Assembly (NCBI GenBank): GCA_018857735.1
Contig: JABMCL010001219.1
Span: 186,001-250,000, forward strand
DNA from: Alviniconcha marisindica
Lineage: Eukaryota; Mollusca; Gastropoda; Provannidae
Direction of reading: 5' to 3'
DNA: 64,000 nucleotides
Position numbers and translations under genes: made by a program. Shown one piece after another: positions 1-10,079 of the stretch; position 1 is the stretch's first letter; each line of letters begins with the position of its first letter. The notes under the pieces are model-generated. The model had not been told where the DNA came from, did no database searches, and saw nothing but the letters and a program-made list of their open reading frames with translations.

Positions 1-1949
1 ATGGTACAATTGAATAGGTCACTTTATGACAAAACTTGAACAAAGTTGAAGTTTTTAAATTTAATAAACACACCAAGAAAAAAGCATATATATATATTCT
101 ATATGACAAACCATGACACATCATTACAAGTGATAAATATGAGAAATAACACACCAAGTAACAGGTCAATAATTGTACATTTTATCTACATAATACCATT
201 AAATATGAAGGATAACATACCAAATAACAAGTCAATAATTGTACATCATTTATACGTACGTTCTTTATCATTATGTATTTATATGTATATGACATCAATT
301 TGGAAAAGGGAGTACATGTCAGCCATAGGCACCTACTTTTACTATAGGCTTTTATTCAAAATGATGTATACTGCATGTGGATACTTTGTCGCCTTAGTTT
401 ACTGTTGATTGTTTTACTATAGGCTTTTTTTTTTTGAGAGAGAGAGAGAGAAAAAAAGATGCATGTTTGAAGGTGAATACTTTAGTTTACTGTTTTTTGT
501 GGGAATTTGCCCAACGGAAGCTTGACTGTGCTCAGTAGGTCGCTGTATTACTATTAGTGTTGATAATGCCCCACAAGACATGTGTTGCTGTACTTTTTTT
601 CACCTTGGCAATGGCATACTTTGTCACTCTCATGTCAAATTTGATGTTCTGCCTGCAAGTTTTGTCTCCCAGCACCATTGCAAATATAAATACAATGCAA
701 AAGAACTTTAATATTCATAATAATGGCATAAAATAAAAAAATGTCTTTTGAATCATTCAGTTTCCACACAGAAAAAGGACAGTTAGACAGTTCAACATAA
801 CTAAAGTAAAAGTATACAAATAAATAAAACTGAGTAAAACAGTAAAACATTGCTTCTGAGATGGATCAAGTGCACACACATTACTATTAGTTCTACCCTC
901 CACTGCCTGTCCATTCATGGCCAGTAATGTCCACACACCCACAAACACAGTCACACCTACACCCACATTAAAAATTATTGCATCACCCACATATACCCAA
1001 ACATGCATGCACACACACACACACACACACATGCTCCCTCACACCTAACTATCCATTATTTAACATAATACCATCATATTCCATATTAATCGCAATATTA
1101 ATGAGTCCAGCACACTGTAATCTGTCTTTCTCTTCAGCCAATGTGTGTGTGCTGTGTGTGTGTTGCCTTACAGAGTTAAACTTAATTATTCTGTATTTTG
1201 AGTAGACTACAAGGCTGTTGCTGTCTGTAGCTCTGAGCCGTGTCAAATATGATTATGTAAGTTACACTGAGTGATCATGTCCTGTAGATATGTTTAATGG
1301 AATGACTACTATCTATTGATGAGGTTGATGGTAAATGTGGACTGACTTTGGGTGTAATAATAACTGGGTTTTGTCAAAATATTTCTTTATGATGAGGTTT
1401 ATAGAATATTACGCGCCTTACAAATGTTTGATATTATTCATTATTTTCCCAGCTACCTTCAGTGGCCACATAGACGATGTGATCAAACTTGTTTTGCAAA
1501 CTGTCACTCCTGACAACCAGTTTTGATCCTTTCACTGACAATAAAACCCCACAGACAGTTTGTTTTTTAATTGGGAGGTTACCCAACTGTGTCAACCTTG
1601 CTACTTGCATGACTCGCTGGAGTTGGAAGTAAAGTAGAAAGTTGGTTCCTAGTTCCTTCCTATTGAAGCTGGTTAATTCAAAGTGGAAACAAAAAAGTGT
1701 TTTGTTCTGATTTTCTTTTCCAGAATGCTGGTTGTCATCTTTATTTCAAATATTTGCTATTTAAATCAAAATGGGGTGTGGCACCTCAGATTTTATGCCC
1801 ACAGTACCCCTCAGAAGGGAAAGCTGAGAGAAGATTAAGAAAAATAAAACTGAGTCAACTGTGAAGGTAAAAATTATGCCTGTAGAATTCATGACAGTAG
1901 GCTAAACATACAGGTTTATTTAAAAAAAAGAAGAGAATAATCAACAGAG
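1..1949. other. Non-coding AT-rich DNA, probably intron of the GALNT gene
   Basis: No open frame here looks like a conserved protein. The stretch holds a short GA run (about 436-452) and a CA run (about 1011-1031). Because the first visible GALNT exon at 2971 encodes the end of the catalytic domain and starts at a splice acceptor, this sequence is most simply the preceding intron. Upstream catalytic exons were looked for and not seen. Confidence 0.5.
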
Positions 1950-2790
1950 GGAATCAGCAGTGCTTGGTACGTTCTGGCTGCTTTCAAGCCGGCCAAAGTC
2001 ATTCCTCTGTTTAAATCTGGAAAGAGCTCAGAAAAAAGAGTCAGATCCATCAAACTATAGGTCAATATCCATCTTGTCAGCTCTCTTAAAGCCATTTGAG
2101 AAACACATAAACAAACATATTCTTGCACATTTTTACAAAAACAACCTACTTCACCCTAACCAGTCAGGGTGCAGATAAAATCACTTGTGTCACACTGCTT
2201 TAACAAATCTTGTTGACCAATGTTCTTTTTGTGAACTTTGTGAAAGCCTTTGATGTAATAGACCATGATCTCCTCCTAAAATTGGCAGTGTATGGATTTT
2301 CTCTACTGTTATCATTTTTTGTAGCTAAAAAGCAAACTGTGCATGTGAATGCATCTACATCTGATGTATGATCTCTCAGATATGGGGTTCCCCAAAGGTC
2401 TGTTCTTGGATGACACATCAATCCACAGCAGTAACTCTAATCTCAAAAAGCTATCAGAGTCATTACAGGAGAGTGTCAACAGTCTGTTAGACTTTAATCG
2501 TTTGTCTCTCCATCCTGATAAGACTAAATTCATGCTTATAACAACCAGGCAAAACTTTTAAATGCCCATCTATTTCCATCAGGAACCAAGCTGTTAATGA
2601 AGTTGACATCCACAAAGTTCTAAGTGTGACCATTGGCTGCAATCTTTCCTGGTCATGTCATGTGACTGCTCTATGTAAAAGTACTTCCAAGAAAATCTAC
2701 CAGTTATCTCAAATTAAACACTTTGTGAACCTTCATGCCAGAATATTATTCTTTCATGCCCATGTTCAGTCCATCATCAACTGCCAGGTA
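1950..2790 (+). pseudogene. Degraded non-LTR retrotransposon reverse transcriptase fragment
   Basis: Three-frame reading gives a broken reverse transcriptase. First comes 'KPAKVIPLFKSGK' with 'SNYRSISILSALLKPFEK' (finger region, about 1960-2110), then 'LLHPNQSGCR', and a decayed 'GVPQ.SVLG' near 2385. After that comes a thumb-like piece ending 'LSLHPDKTKFMLITTR' near 2550. Several frameshifts and stops make it inactive. The '.KTK.M.ITTRQ' wording matches the minus-strand element at 24.3-29.2 kb, so both are probably Jockey/CR1-group elements. It lies in the intron just upstream of the GALNT exon at 2971 and is an old insertion. Confidence 0.8.
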
Positions 2791-2970
2791 GGCACTTAAT
2801 TGTTTTCATCATTATTATCAAAAGACTTTTGAATGTATATAGATGATGTCGGTATAACTGTAAGTTTGGCTTCAGGTAACTGTGCAGTTGACAGGACTTT
2901 CAAATCCAATTACTACCTGTTGGCAATGATGTTAACTGCTGGCCATGTGTTGATGTGACATATGCTGCAG

Positions 2971-3156
2971 GTGTGGCTGTGTGGTGGACGCCTAGTTCAT
3001 CTGGCTTGCTCCAAGCTGGGCCACATTGCCCGTCCTCAGCCCTACACCTTCCCCGACGGCCGCTATGACACCGAGATCCACAACTACAAGCGTGCCATTG
3101 AGGTCTGGATGGGGCCATACAAAAAACTTGTCTATGAGCACCATCCCAAGATGAAG
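2971..3156 (+). CDS. GALNT: GALNT exon: C-terminal end of the catalytic domain
   Basis: This exon encodes 62 residues of a polypeptide N-acetylgalactosaminyltransferase, which moves GalNAc from UDP-GalNAc to Ser/Thr in the Golgi lumen. It opens with 'VWLCGGRLVHLACSKLGHI', the family's W-CGG...C---GH- block, part of the Gal/GalNAc-T motif. It continues with 'PYTFP' and then 'KRAIEVWMGPYKKLVY', matching the invariant EVWMDEYK-type segment. In this last segment the usual acidic residue after EVWM is Gly-Pro, which is a little unusual. The acceptor is 'tatgctgcag' ending at 2970 and the donor is AAG/gtatgt at 3157. The frame is open throughout and phase 0 at both ends. The catalytic DxH metal site must be upstream of the window. 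Confidence 0.93.
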
Positions 3157-3390
3157 GTATGTGTGCTTCTAAGGTTGGTTGATTGGCTGGTTGTACATAG
3201 GTATCTATATGTGGACATATACGAAAATGTGTGTGTGAATGCCACCCAAAGATGATGGTACTGGCACTGTTAATGTTTACACTTTTTAGTGTTAATGTTG
3301 GTTGCTTGGTTTGCAGGTTGAGCAATTGATACCAATTGCACACTGAGGTTAGGATGGGGCATACAAAAACACGTGTCTGAACAACATTTT
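3157..3390. other. Intron start, nothing recognised
   Basis: This is the GALNT intron directly after the donor at 3157. It is AT-rich with a few GT runs. I see no conserved reading frame before the reverse transcriptase remnant that begins near 3390. Confidence 0.5.
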
Positions 3391-3800
3391 ATGATCAAGT
3401 ATAATTTTATGAGCCAACTCCCATCTCATTCAGTGTTCCACAAGGATCTGTACTCTTTGTTCTTACACAGCTTCTCTTTCCATTGTCATTGAAAAACGCT
3501 CTGTGCATCACCACTCATATGCTGTTAACTCTCAACTCAAAGAATCTGCAGCCTCTCAAAACCCCAATACGTCAAAACCTGGATGACAGTAAACAAACTT
3601 AAACTCATTGATGACAAGACTGAAGCAATGATTGTGTCCTCTGTTAAAAGTCACTCTCTTCCCCACCCCCCTCCCCCCACACTCTATGACTATAGGTAGT
3701 GCATCTGTTCCCATGTCTGACTATGTCAAGAACCTTGGTGTTACACTCAATTTCTGCACTCTGTGAGTGCAACAACTGACACCTTTGGGTATTTGTAATA
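3391..3800 (+). pseudogene. L2/CR1-like reverse transcriptase fragment
   Basis: The segment reads, with stops and frameshifts, as the palm-to-thumb part of a non-LTR reverse transcriptase. A decayed 'SV..GS.L.LFVL' block is near 3430-3470. A 'DDLKTWMTVNKLKL' then 'DDKTEAMIVSS' block is near 3570-3645, and a '.KNLGVTL' block is near 3730-3755. The same nucleotide phrases recur at 47925-48290 in the same order, so the two are copies of one family. It sits immediately upstream of the palindrome at 3831 and may have been the target of the DIRS-like insertion. Confidence 0.75.
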
Positions 3801-3830
3801 CTATCTCACCAAACTTTGTATGACTTTGAA

Positions 3831-3908
3831 AAGTTTCTGCATGGAAAAAAACCTTATGAGGGCGGATGCCCATCCGCCCTCATAAGGTTTTTTTCCATGC
3901 AGAAACTT
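3831..3908. repeat. Perfect palindrome, 38-base arms with a 2-base centre
   Basis: Bases 3831-3868 are the exact reverse complement of 3871-3908, with only CC between them. The right arm runs straight into the DIRS-like element, so this is probably its left edge or terminal inverted repeat. The arms are identical although the element's genes are decayed. Confidence 0.9.
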
Positions 3909-4014
3909 CTGGAACCAAGTCTGGAACCTTCTGATTGGTCTGGGAACTCCCAGTATATATTGGGTTTCCTGCTAGTTTCTTGCACTTTTTGCAATTCTCA
4001 CCTCGACTGAAACC

Positions 4015-5560
4015 ATGGATGCATCTACATCTTTCCCCCCCGTCAAAGACTGGTCGACACCTGAGACTGCACCTGGACCTCCAGCCGGTTTGTCCACCAA
4101 ACAATTGATGACTCTGGCCACTATGGTGGCCAACCAGTTGTCCTCCAAGTCTTCAGGTAGGCCCATTGCTTCTACCTCATCCTCACCTCAATCCCCGGGT
4201 CCAGCTTGTTCTGCCACCCTAGAGGATTGTGCGTCATCCGCAGCCACGGTGTCCACTCTGTTCAGGGCCCCACTGTCTGGCACACACAGATCGACGGCCT
4301 TCGGACCACCAGCAACTGCAACATCAGCCAGACTGGCCCTGTCACAGCCCAGTTGGTACAGTGACCAGTCCCTGCCGCTGTACTTCCCGACTATGAGACA
4401 GCAGGGGCACTGGTACCACCCTCTACCCCCCCACGCCACCATCTTCCTCCCTTGCTGGCAACAGTGGAATGTGGGGGGCACACCCAGTGCTTCTCGCGCA
4501 GCAGTGCCTCCACCCTCCTTACCTATGTGCCCTACACGGCCAGCAGCATCCATCATGCCAGATGCTGTCATGGCCTTTCTTGCCAGCCACCGCTCATCCT
4601 CTGCCGAGGTGACAACAGCCGATTCAAGGATATTTCCGATGCCAAAGGAGAGGATGCGGAAGATCCCTTCCACACCATCCCTGCGCTCTGTGGCTTCCAC
4701 CTGAGCAGAGCCAAGGTGGCGCTAGGAAGCACCCACTCGTATTGGGAACCATCAGAGCAGGCCTTGCAGCTTTGGTTCCACGCCCAAGGCTTTGGGACCA
4801 CAGACGGGTGGAAGGCAGTGAAGGCATCCAAGATCGCAGCAGCATACACAGGCCACGCGAAGTCTTCCCCGTTTGCTGCACAGTCATGACACTCGGCCTT
4901 CCCCCTGGATGACGTGGCGACAAGACGCGACGACTGGCTTGCCTAGCAACAGGGCAGGCCTGGCGCAGCAGCATATGCTGTTTGTCTGGCCATGATGAAG
5001 GCCAATGAGGTTGCCGACAGATTGGCAGCAAAGGGGGTCTTGTCCTCAGGAGCCCCACCAGACCAAACAGACACGGCAGTGACAGACCTCCTCTGCTGAG
5101 AAGCTGCTACCCACCTCGGCCATGTGCTACGTGTCTTGGCAGCAGAATGTTCAACAATCTGCTGAGACAGGCGGCAGCTGTGCCTCAACACACTGAGCGA
5201 TGCTCAAGGCCGTACAGCAATTGATAAACTCCCCCCTTCCCCAGACAACCTGTTTGATAGTGACATTGACGCCATTGTGCAGACCATTAAATGCCACTAT
5301 GATGCAAGGCGGGCATTCAAAACCACAACCCCCTCCCAACATAAGAGGCATCCCCTTTGTCAGGCGTTCTCACAAGATAGCGGGCCCAGGTCCAAACACA
5401 GCCATGAGGACAACAGACAAAGGCGCACCACCAATGGATACAGCCACGGCACCATTGGGCTGTACAACGCCAGCGGCTCATACAACACCAACACTGGTCA
5501 ACCCTTTCATCACCAGCCTTCCGGAGCAACCCAAGGCTGCTGGGGACAGTCCTAAAAAAA
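4015..5560 (+). pseudogene. Gag-like region of the DIRS-like element
   Basis: A proline/serine-rich frame starts at 4015 (229 codons, 'MDASTSFPPVKDW'). The protein then seems to shift frame near 4640 into 'FKDISDAKGEDAED' (to 4889). After a stop it resumes with 'ANEVADRLAAKGVLSSGAP' near 5010 and 'KLPPSPDNLFDSDID' near 5225-5275. The arrangement, a Pro/Ser-rich N-terminus followed by a charged 'P..LFG'-type C-terminus directly before reverse transcriptase, fits DIRS gag. I see no zinc knuckle. The role is inferred from position because DIRS gag sequences are poorly conserved. Confidence 0.6.
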
Positions 5561-5603
5561 AAGGGGGGGGGGCCAAAGTTCACCCAGAAGGCCTGACTAC
5601 ACC

Positions 5604-6406
5604 ATGGCCGCCAGGGTGACAAGAGCGGGCAGCTTATCTCTCCACCTCCCTGCCTGGCAGGAGCTGACGGACAGCCCCTTTGTCATTCAGACAGTCGGCA
5701 GGGATTACCTGCTTGGGTTCCTCTCCAAGCCACCCATCATGGCTCCCTCAAAGGCCGGAGCTATGGAGACAAAAATGGGACCTCACAATTCCCACCTAAT
5801 GGACAAAGAGGTGCAGGATCTCCTGAGCAAAGGCACCACAGAAAAGAGCCCTCGTTCACCCGGGTTTTTCAGCAAGGTCTTTCTGGTCCCAAAGAAGGGG
5901 GGGGGCGGCAAGCTGAGACCAGTCATCAGCCTAAAACCCCTCAACCGCTTGATACGCTGCCCCACTTCCAAATGACATTGTTGAAAGACATGTTCCAGTT
6001 GGTCCAAAACAACAACTGGGCAGTGTGCCTTGACCTGAAGGACACCTACTTTCACATCCCAGTGCACCACAGGCACAGGCGCTTCCTACAGTTTATCTGG
6101 CTGGGCCAGGCATACCGCTACAGGTGTCTCCCATTTGGCCTGTCTTCCAGCCCCAGGACCTTCACACATGTGACCAAACCAATAGCACACTACCTACATT
6201 CCCGTGGCATTCGGGTGGTTTTCTACCTGATCAATGTACTAATACTCACCAGAAGCAGGGCTATGGCTGGGATCAGCAGGCGACAAACCATCAGGCTCCC
6301 CCAGAGTTTAGGGTTCACCCTCAACACCGAGAAGTCAGACCTAACCCAGAGACAATGCTTCACGTATTTAGGTCTCCAATCGGCCACCAGGCACCTGTGG
6401 GGGTGA
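5604..6406 (+). pseudogene. Reverse transcriptase of the DIRS-like element
   Basis: The frame from 5604 gives 'GFFSKVFLVPKKGGGG' and 'KLRPVISLKPLNRLI' (motifs 1-2). A one-base shift near 5970 leads to 'WAVCLDLKDTYFHIPVHH' (motif A, 6018-6065) and 'YRCLPFGLSSSPRTFT' (motif B, about 6118-6165). Then comes 'VVFYLINVLILT' near 6217-6250. In active relatives the last block carries the catalytic Asp-Asp (Y-L-D-D). Here it reads Y-L-I-N, so both metal-binding aspartates are gone. The frame ends at a stop at 6406, inside the inverted duplication described separately. A run of G near 5895 may mark another frameshift site. Confidence 0.88.
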
Positions 6407-6764
6407 GGCGTGTGTTGCAGGCACTGCCAGAACTCCAGGTTGACTCTGGCTTCCGAATGGGATGGAACCTGTTTGCTCATATCTCCCTCAGGAAAAGAGA
6501 GAGGAGATACAAACTCTGGCTGAGTCGTTGTTGGCCACCACCGCCAGATGCTTACTGACCTTCTTGGGCAAAGTGACTTTTGCATCATGCACTGTGCTTC
6601 TCACCTGTCTGCACACAAGGGAATTACAAACAGCTCTGATGAGTGTGTACAAACACCCGAGAGATATGAGCAAACAGGTTCCATCCCATTCGGAAGCCAG
6701 AGTCAACCTGGAGTTCTGGCAGTGCCTGCAACACACGCCTCACCCCCGCAGGTGCCTGGTGGCC
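6382..6764. repeat. 104-base inverted self-duplication in the DIRS-like element
   Basis: Bases 6382-6485 are the reverse complement of 6661-6764 with one mismatch in 104, separated by 175 bases. The right arm is in coding orientation ('QVPSHSEARVNLEFWQC'). The left arm is the inverted copy and interrupts the frame between reverse transcriptase and RNase H. Confidence 0.93.
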
Positions 6765-7245
6765 AATGTTATAATGGCAACAGATGCATCGGGCAGGGGA
6801 TGGGAGGCCAGACTTCACTCCCTCTGCCAGCAGACAGTGGTTGATGGAGGAGAAACGACACCACATCAATTATCTGGAGACGCTGGCAGTACAGAACGCT
6901 CTGTTGACGTTTCTGCACCATGTGAAGAGCAAATCTGTGTGCATACAAATCGACAACCCGACAACAGTAACGTACCTGGCAAAGGAAGGGGGGACCAGGT
7001 CACCTTGGCTGTCACGTCTAGCCTGCTGCATTCTCCTCTGGTGTCAGAGGCAACAGATCAAGCTGATGCCGGTCTACATGTGGGGAATGTGGAACATGGT
7101 GGCGGATGCCCTGTCATGCAGGAACGTGACAGAGTGGTTCCTGTGTCCCAGGACGGTACAAAGGATCTTCCGCCCATTTGGGACACCAGATGTAGACCTG
7201 TTCGCCTCCAGCTTGGTGGCCCAACTGTCCCAGGACAGCTTAGAT
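6486..7245 (+). pseudogene. RNase H region of the DIRS-like element
   Basis: After the inverted copy the coding strand resumes with 'QEKREEIQTLAESLL' (about 6490). The RNase H domain follows: 'ATDASGRGWEA' (Asp 1, about 6777), 'NYLETLAVQNAL' (Glu, about 6870), 'IQIDNPTTVTYL' (Asp 2, about 6945) and 'VADALSC' (Asp 3, about 7100). All four acidic positions of the catalytic set are still present although the frame shifts near 6830. The block 'DVDLFAS' near 7190 is the usual linker toward the recombinase. This is the best preserved enzyme part of the element. Confidence 0.85.
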
Positions 7246-7248
7246 TGT

Positions 7249-7465
7249 CATGTATATGCAGTGGATGCTCTGGTCGAGCCAGGACGTTCCCACTCCTCTA
7301 CATGTTCACACCCCAACACTGGTTCCGATGGTGGTGAACAAACTGAGGGAGTCCACATCATGTATATGCAGTGGATGCTGTGGTCCAGCCAGGACGTTCC
7401 CACTCCTCTACACTTTCACACACCCCGACTCTGGTTCTGATGGTGGTGAACAAACCGAGGGAGCA
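7249..7465 (+). repeat. Tandem duplication, period 110 bases
   Basis: The segment beginning 'tgtatatgca' at 7251 recurs at 7361 with a few substitutions, and both copies end in a 'gatggtggtgaacaaac' phrase. It lies between the RNase H and recombinase regions. A period of 110 is not a multiple of three, so the copies fall in different frames. Confidence 0.85.
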
Positions 7466-7609
7466 ACGCCCCCAGATTACTCATGCTACTGGAGTTACTC
7501 CATGACTCCTGATCAACGTGTCAACCAGGTTCCCAGGGAGCCACCTACAGAGTCTACGCCTCACAGTATGGTCACTATGCGGTTGGTCGCAGGCTGCTCC
7601 ATCCAACCA

Positions 7610-8397
7610 GCCACTTTCTCAGTTTTGGAAAGCAGTTGGCGGAAGAACACCCGTCGCCAGTACCAGTGTGTGTGGGCCTCATGGCAAAAGTGGTGTGCCA
7701 ACCAGTGTTTGGACACATCTTCAGTTTGTGTAGAAAACTCCTGGAATACCTGCAGTCCCTGTTCCAGAAGGGCTTCGCTTGGAGGACCATCAACCTACAG
7801 TTATTTCTGGCATTTTAGAGCCGAGTAAGGTGGTACCAATTGGTCAACATCCTTGTGTGCCGGTCTGTGCAAGGGGTCTTTAATGAGAGACCACCTCCTA
7901 TGCGTGTTGTTCCCACCTGGGATATAGGGAAGGTGTTACAGTGTGTGTCTCAGTGGCACCCCACTTCGGGCAATTCCCTGCAGAAACTTACATGGAAAGT
8001 TGTATTCCTGTTGGCCACATGCACCATAAAGTGTGTGAGTGATTTGTTATTATTTTCAGTGGACCAGCATTTGTGCCATGTCGGGAATTCGTCCATCCTC
8101 CTCCAGACAGCATTCGGCTCAAAGATAGACCGCCCCTCTCACAGAGCATCACCAGTGAGACTGAAACAGTGCGCTGAGGAGAGTTTGTGTCCCGTATCAT
8201 ACTTGAGAGAATACATACGCAGGACATACGCAACATCTCAGCTGTTTATCTCTCCTTGCAGACCACACCGTACAGTGAAGCTGGCCACCCTCAGGCACTG
8301 GGTAGTACACATGCTACTGGAGGCAGGTTGTGAGGGTGCAAGGGATGGCCACTCTGTGCTCTCTCTGGGCTTACCATGTTGTGTGCACTCTCTCTAG
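7610..8397 (+). pseudogene. Tyrosine recombinase of the DIRS-like element
   Basis: The N-terminal core-binding part reads 'SWRKNTRRQYQCVWASW' (about 7629) with 'LEYLQSLFQKGFAW..INLQ' in another frame. The catalytic part is the frame 7840-8397 ('GVFNERPPPM', 'TWDIGKVL', 'LTWKVVFLLATC'). In active enzymes the stretch near 8020-8045 holds the first catalytic Arg, but here it reads 'TIKCVSDLL'. The HxxR block appears to be 'GHSVLS' near 8348, lacking its Arg, and the frame stops before the nucleophilic Tyr. DNA cutting and rejoining must therefore be lost. Family assignment rests on the DIRS-type order and the 'F..RPP...' and 'TWD...VL' motifs. Confidence 0.8.
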
Positions 8398-8936
8398 ACT
8401 TGATGGGTAGTGTGCTCTTTACTTCATGCATTCTTTAACAAATGCAGTGATGGATGCATACATGTATGTACATAATGAATAGTGTGTAAACATTTGTCGA
8501 CCATCTTTTTTGTGTAAATATGTAAATAGCAAAAGGTTCCGTCTTTGTAGCTTCCTTCCTATGTGGATGTTTGATTGGTTACCTTGCGTACATAAGGACT
8601 ACGACTGTGGGTGTGTGAGCCATAAAATGCAAGGTTTTCACTACTACTAATACTAGGGAAATACAGCTATGTGCTCGGCCAGCAACCCAGCTGACGTGTT
8701 CCCCCCTACTTCCGGCAGATTGCGCATGCCAGTCCATTGCGCATGTGTGAAAATCTAAGTGAAAGGGGTCTATTGTTACAAAGTTGGCATGACTGGTCTG
8801 CTGGGGGAAAGTAGTGAAGGTTTCCATAGTGGCCTCTAAGCCCCCCTTTTTGCCATTGCAAACTTTCCATCTGACCTCCATGAGGTGCAATGCTAACAGG
8901 TGAAATGTAAATGATCATTCAAGTCTGATGAATCAA
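8398..8936. other. Probable 3' non-coding part of the DIRS-like element
   Basis: This stretch follows the recombinase stop and carries no conserved frame. DIRS elements end in inverted or split repeats and carry an internal complementary region. I could not match any part of this stretch to the palindrome at 3831 by eye, so its membership in the element is inferred from position only. Confidence 0.4.
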
Positions 8937-9055
8937 CACAAAGGGGATTTAATTAACGCTTGAAATACATAGCACAAGTACAACAAAAATCGCCACCTAT
9001 GGTAACTCTCACCTGGCATGCTTGTAGGTACATAAATTCCAGAAATACATCCTCT
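8937..9055. repeat. Interspersed repeat, copy 1 (second copy at 56793-56915)
   Basis: About 120 bases are shared with 56793-56915 in the same orientation. Shared phrases include 'taattaacgctt/taattagtgctt', 'cgcc(a)cctatg/tcgcctatg', 'ataactctcacctg' and 'ggtacataaa.tcca'. No coding capacity is seen. A SINE or MITE fragment is likely. Confidence 0.7.
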
Positions 9056-10014
9056 TTCTTTTCATCAAGTCTCTTTTGAGTTTGATGAATGTAATTTGTT
9101 TCATTTTAACACAATATGATTTAAGCCTGATGGTAGCATTCAAGTAAGTGTTATTTGCTTGGTTTGATTGTAGCTGCAGATGTCTTTCGTCAGCAATAGG
9201 TGTGCATCATGAATTATTTTAATGGTTTTGTTTGAAAGACAGCTGTCTTTTGCTCTGTTGCTCAGCTTTAGTTTGTGGAGCCAACAAGAGGGTCACTTTT
9301 CAGGTTTTTCACATGGAATCTTAGTTGAAGCATTCTGACTGGTTGAAGTTTCTCAGAAACTTGTATTTTTGGCGTGGGACATTTCTCTTTCTAAAATGTG
9401 TGTTAAAAAATTGCGCTTTTGTGGTCGCTTTTTAGATTTGTTTTATGCACAGTGTTTCCTTGATGCTGCCATTGGTGCCTGAAAACAGCCATAAACAGAT
9501 ATGACATTCAGGTGAAAGTGAACAAAACAAGCCACTCACTGTTGATCACTAGTAGGCTGAGCATATATCACAGAAACAATGAATTGGATATTGATCAGCA
9601 AGAGGAACAAGACGCCACCATGTGCATACCTGAACAGCACAGAGAACCCACGACCAGGGCAATTTCAAGAGTAGAATGACACATAAGCAATACCCACTCT
9701 TCTGATGTGAATACTAGAAACCCATTTTTCAGCCAATCAGGTGGTCAAGTGTATCAACTTTTTTGAGGGGAAAAGATTACCCAAGTCTAGACAGAGTGGT
9801 TTCCAGCCTAGAGCACCAATTTAATTTTGACATATATGTTAATTAACAGGATATAGGAAAGAATAATGCTGAAGGTGATGAGACATACATTGTCAGAATT
9901 CTGGTGGCAGACAGTTGCTCTGCTGTTAATAGTGTCACAGTGTTTGTAAGAAATACAGACTCATTCATCCTGTGCGTTTATGCCAGACTCCAATTTTATG
10001 GTATCTGCTTTTGA

Positions 10015-10079
<65 letters not shown>

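Larger units (their letters stand above)
3831..8930 (+). mobile_element. DIRS-like tyrosine-recombinase retroelement, degenerate
   Basis: The order gag-like region, reverse transcriptase, RNase H, tyrosine recombinase, with no aspartic protease or DDE integrase, is diagnostic of DIRS-group retrotransposons. These integrate through a circular DNA using the recombinase. All domains are readable on the + strand but carry frameshifts, stops and lost catalytic residues, so this copy is dead. It lies in a GALNT intron in the same orientation as the gene. The right boundary is not defined. The recombinase ends at 8397 and about 500 bases of unassigned, presumably element-derived, sequence follow. 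No matching inverted repeat was found at the right end by eye. Confidence 0.85.
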
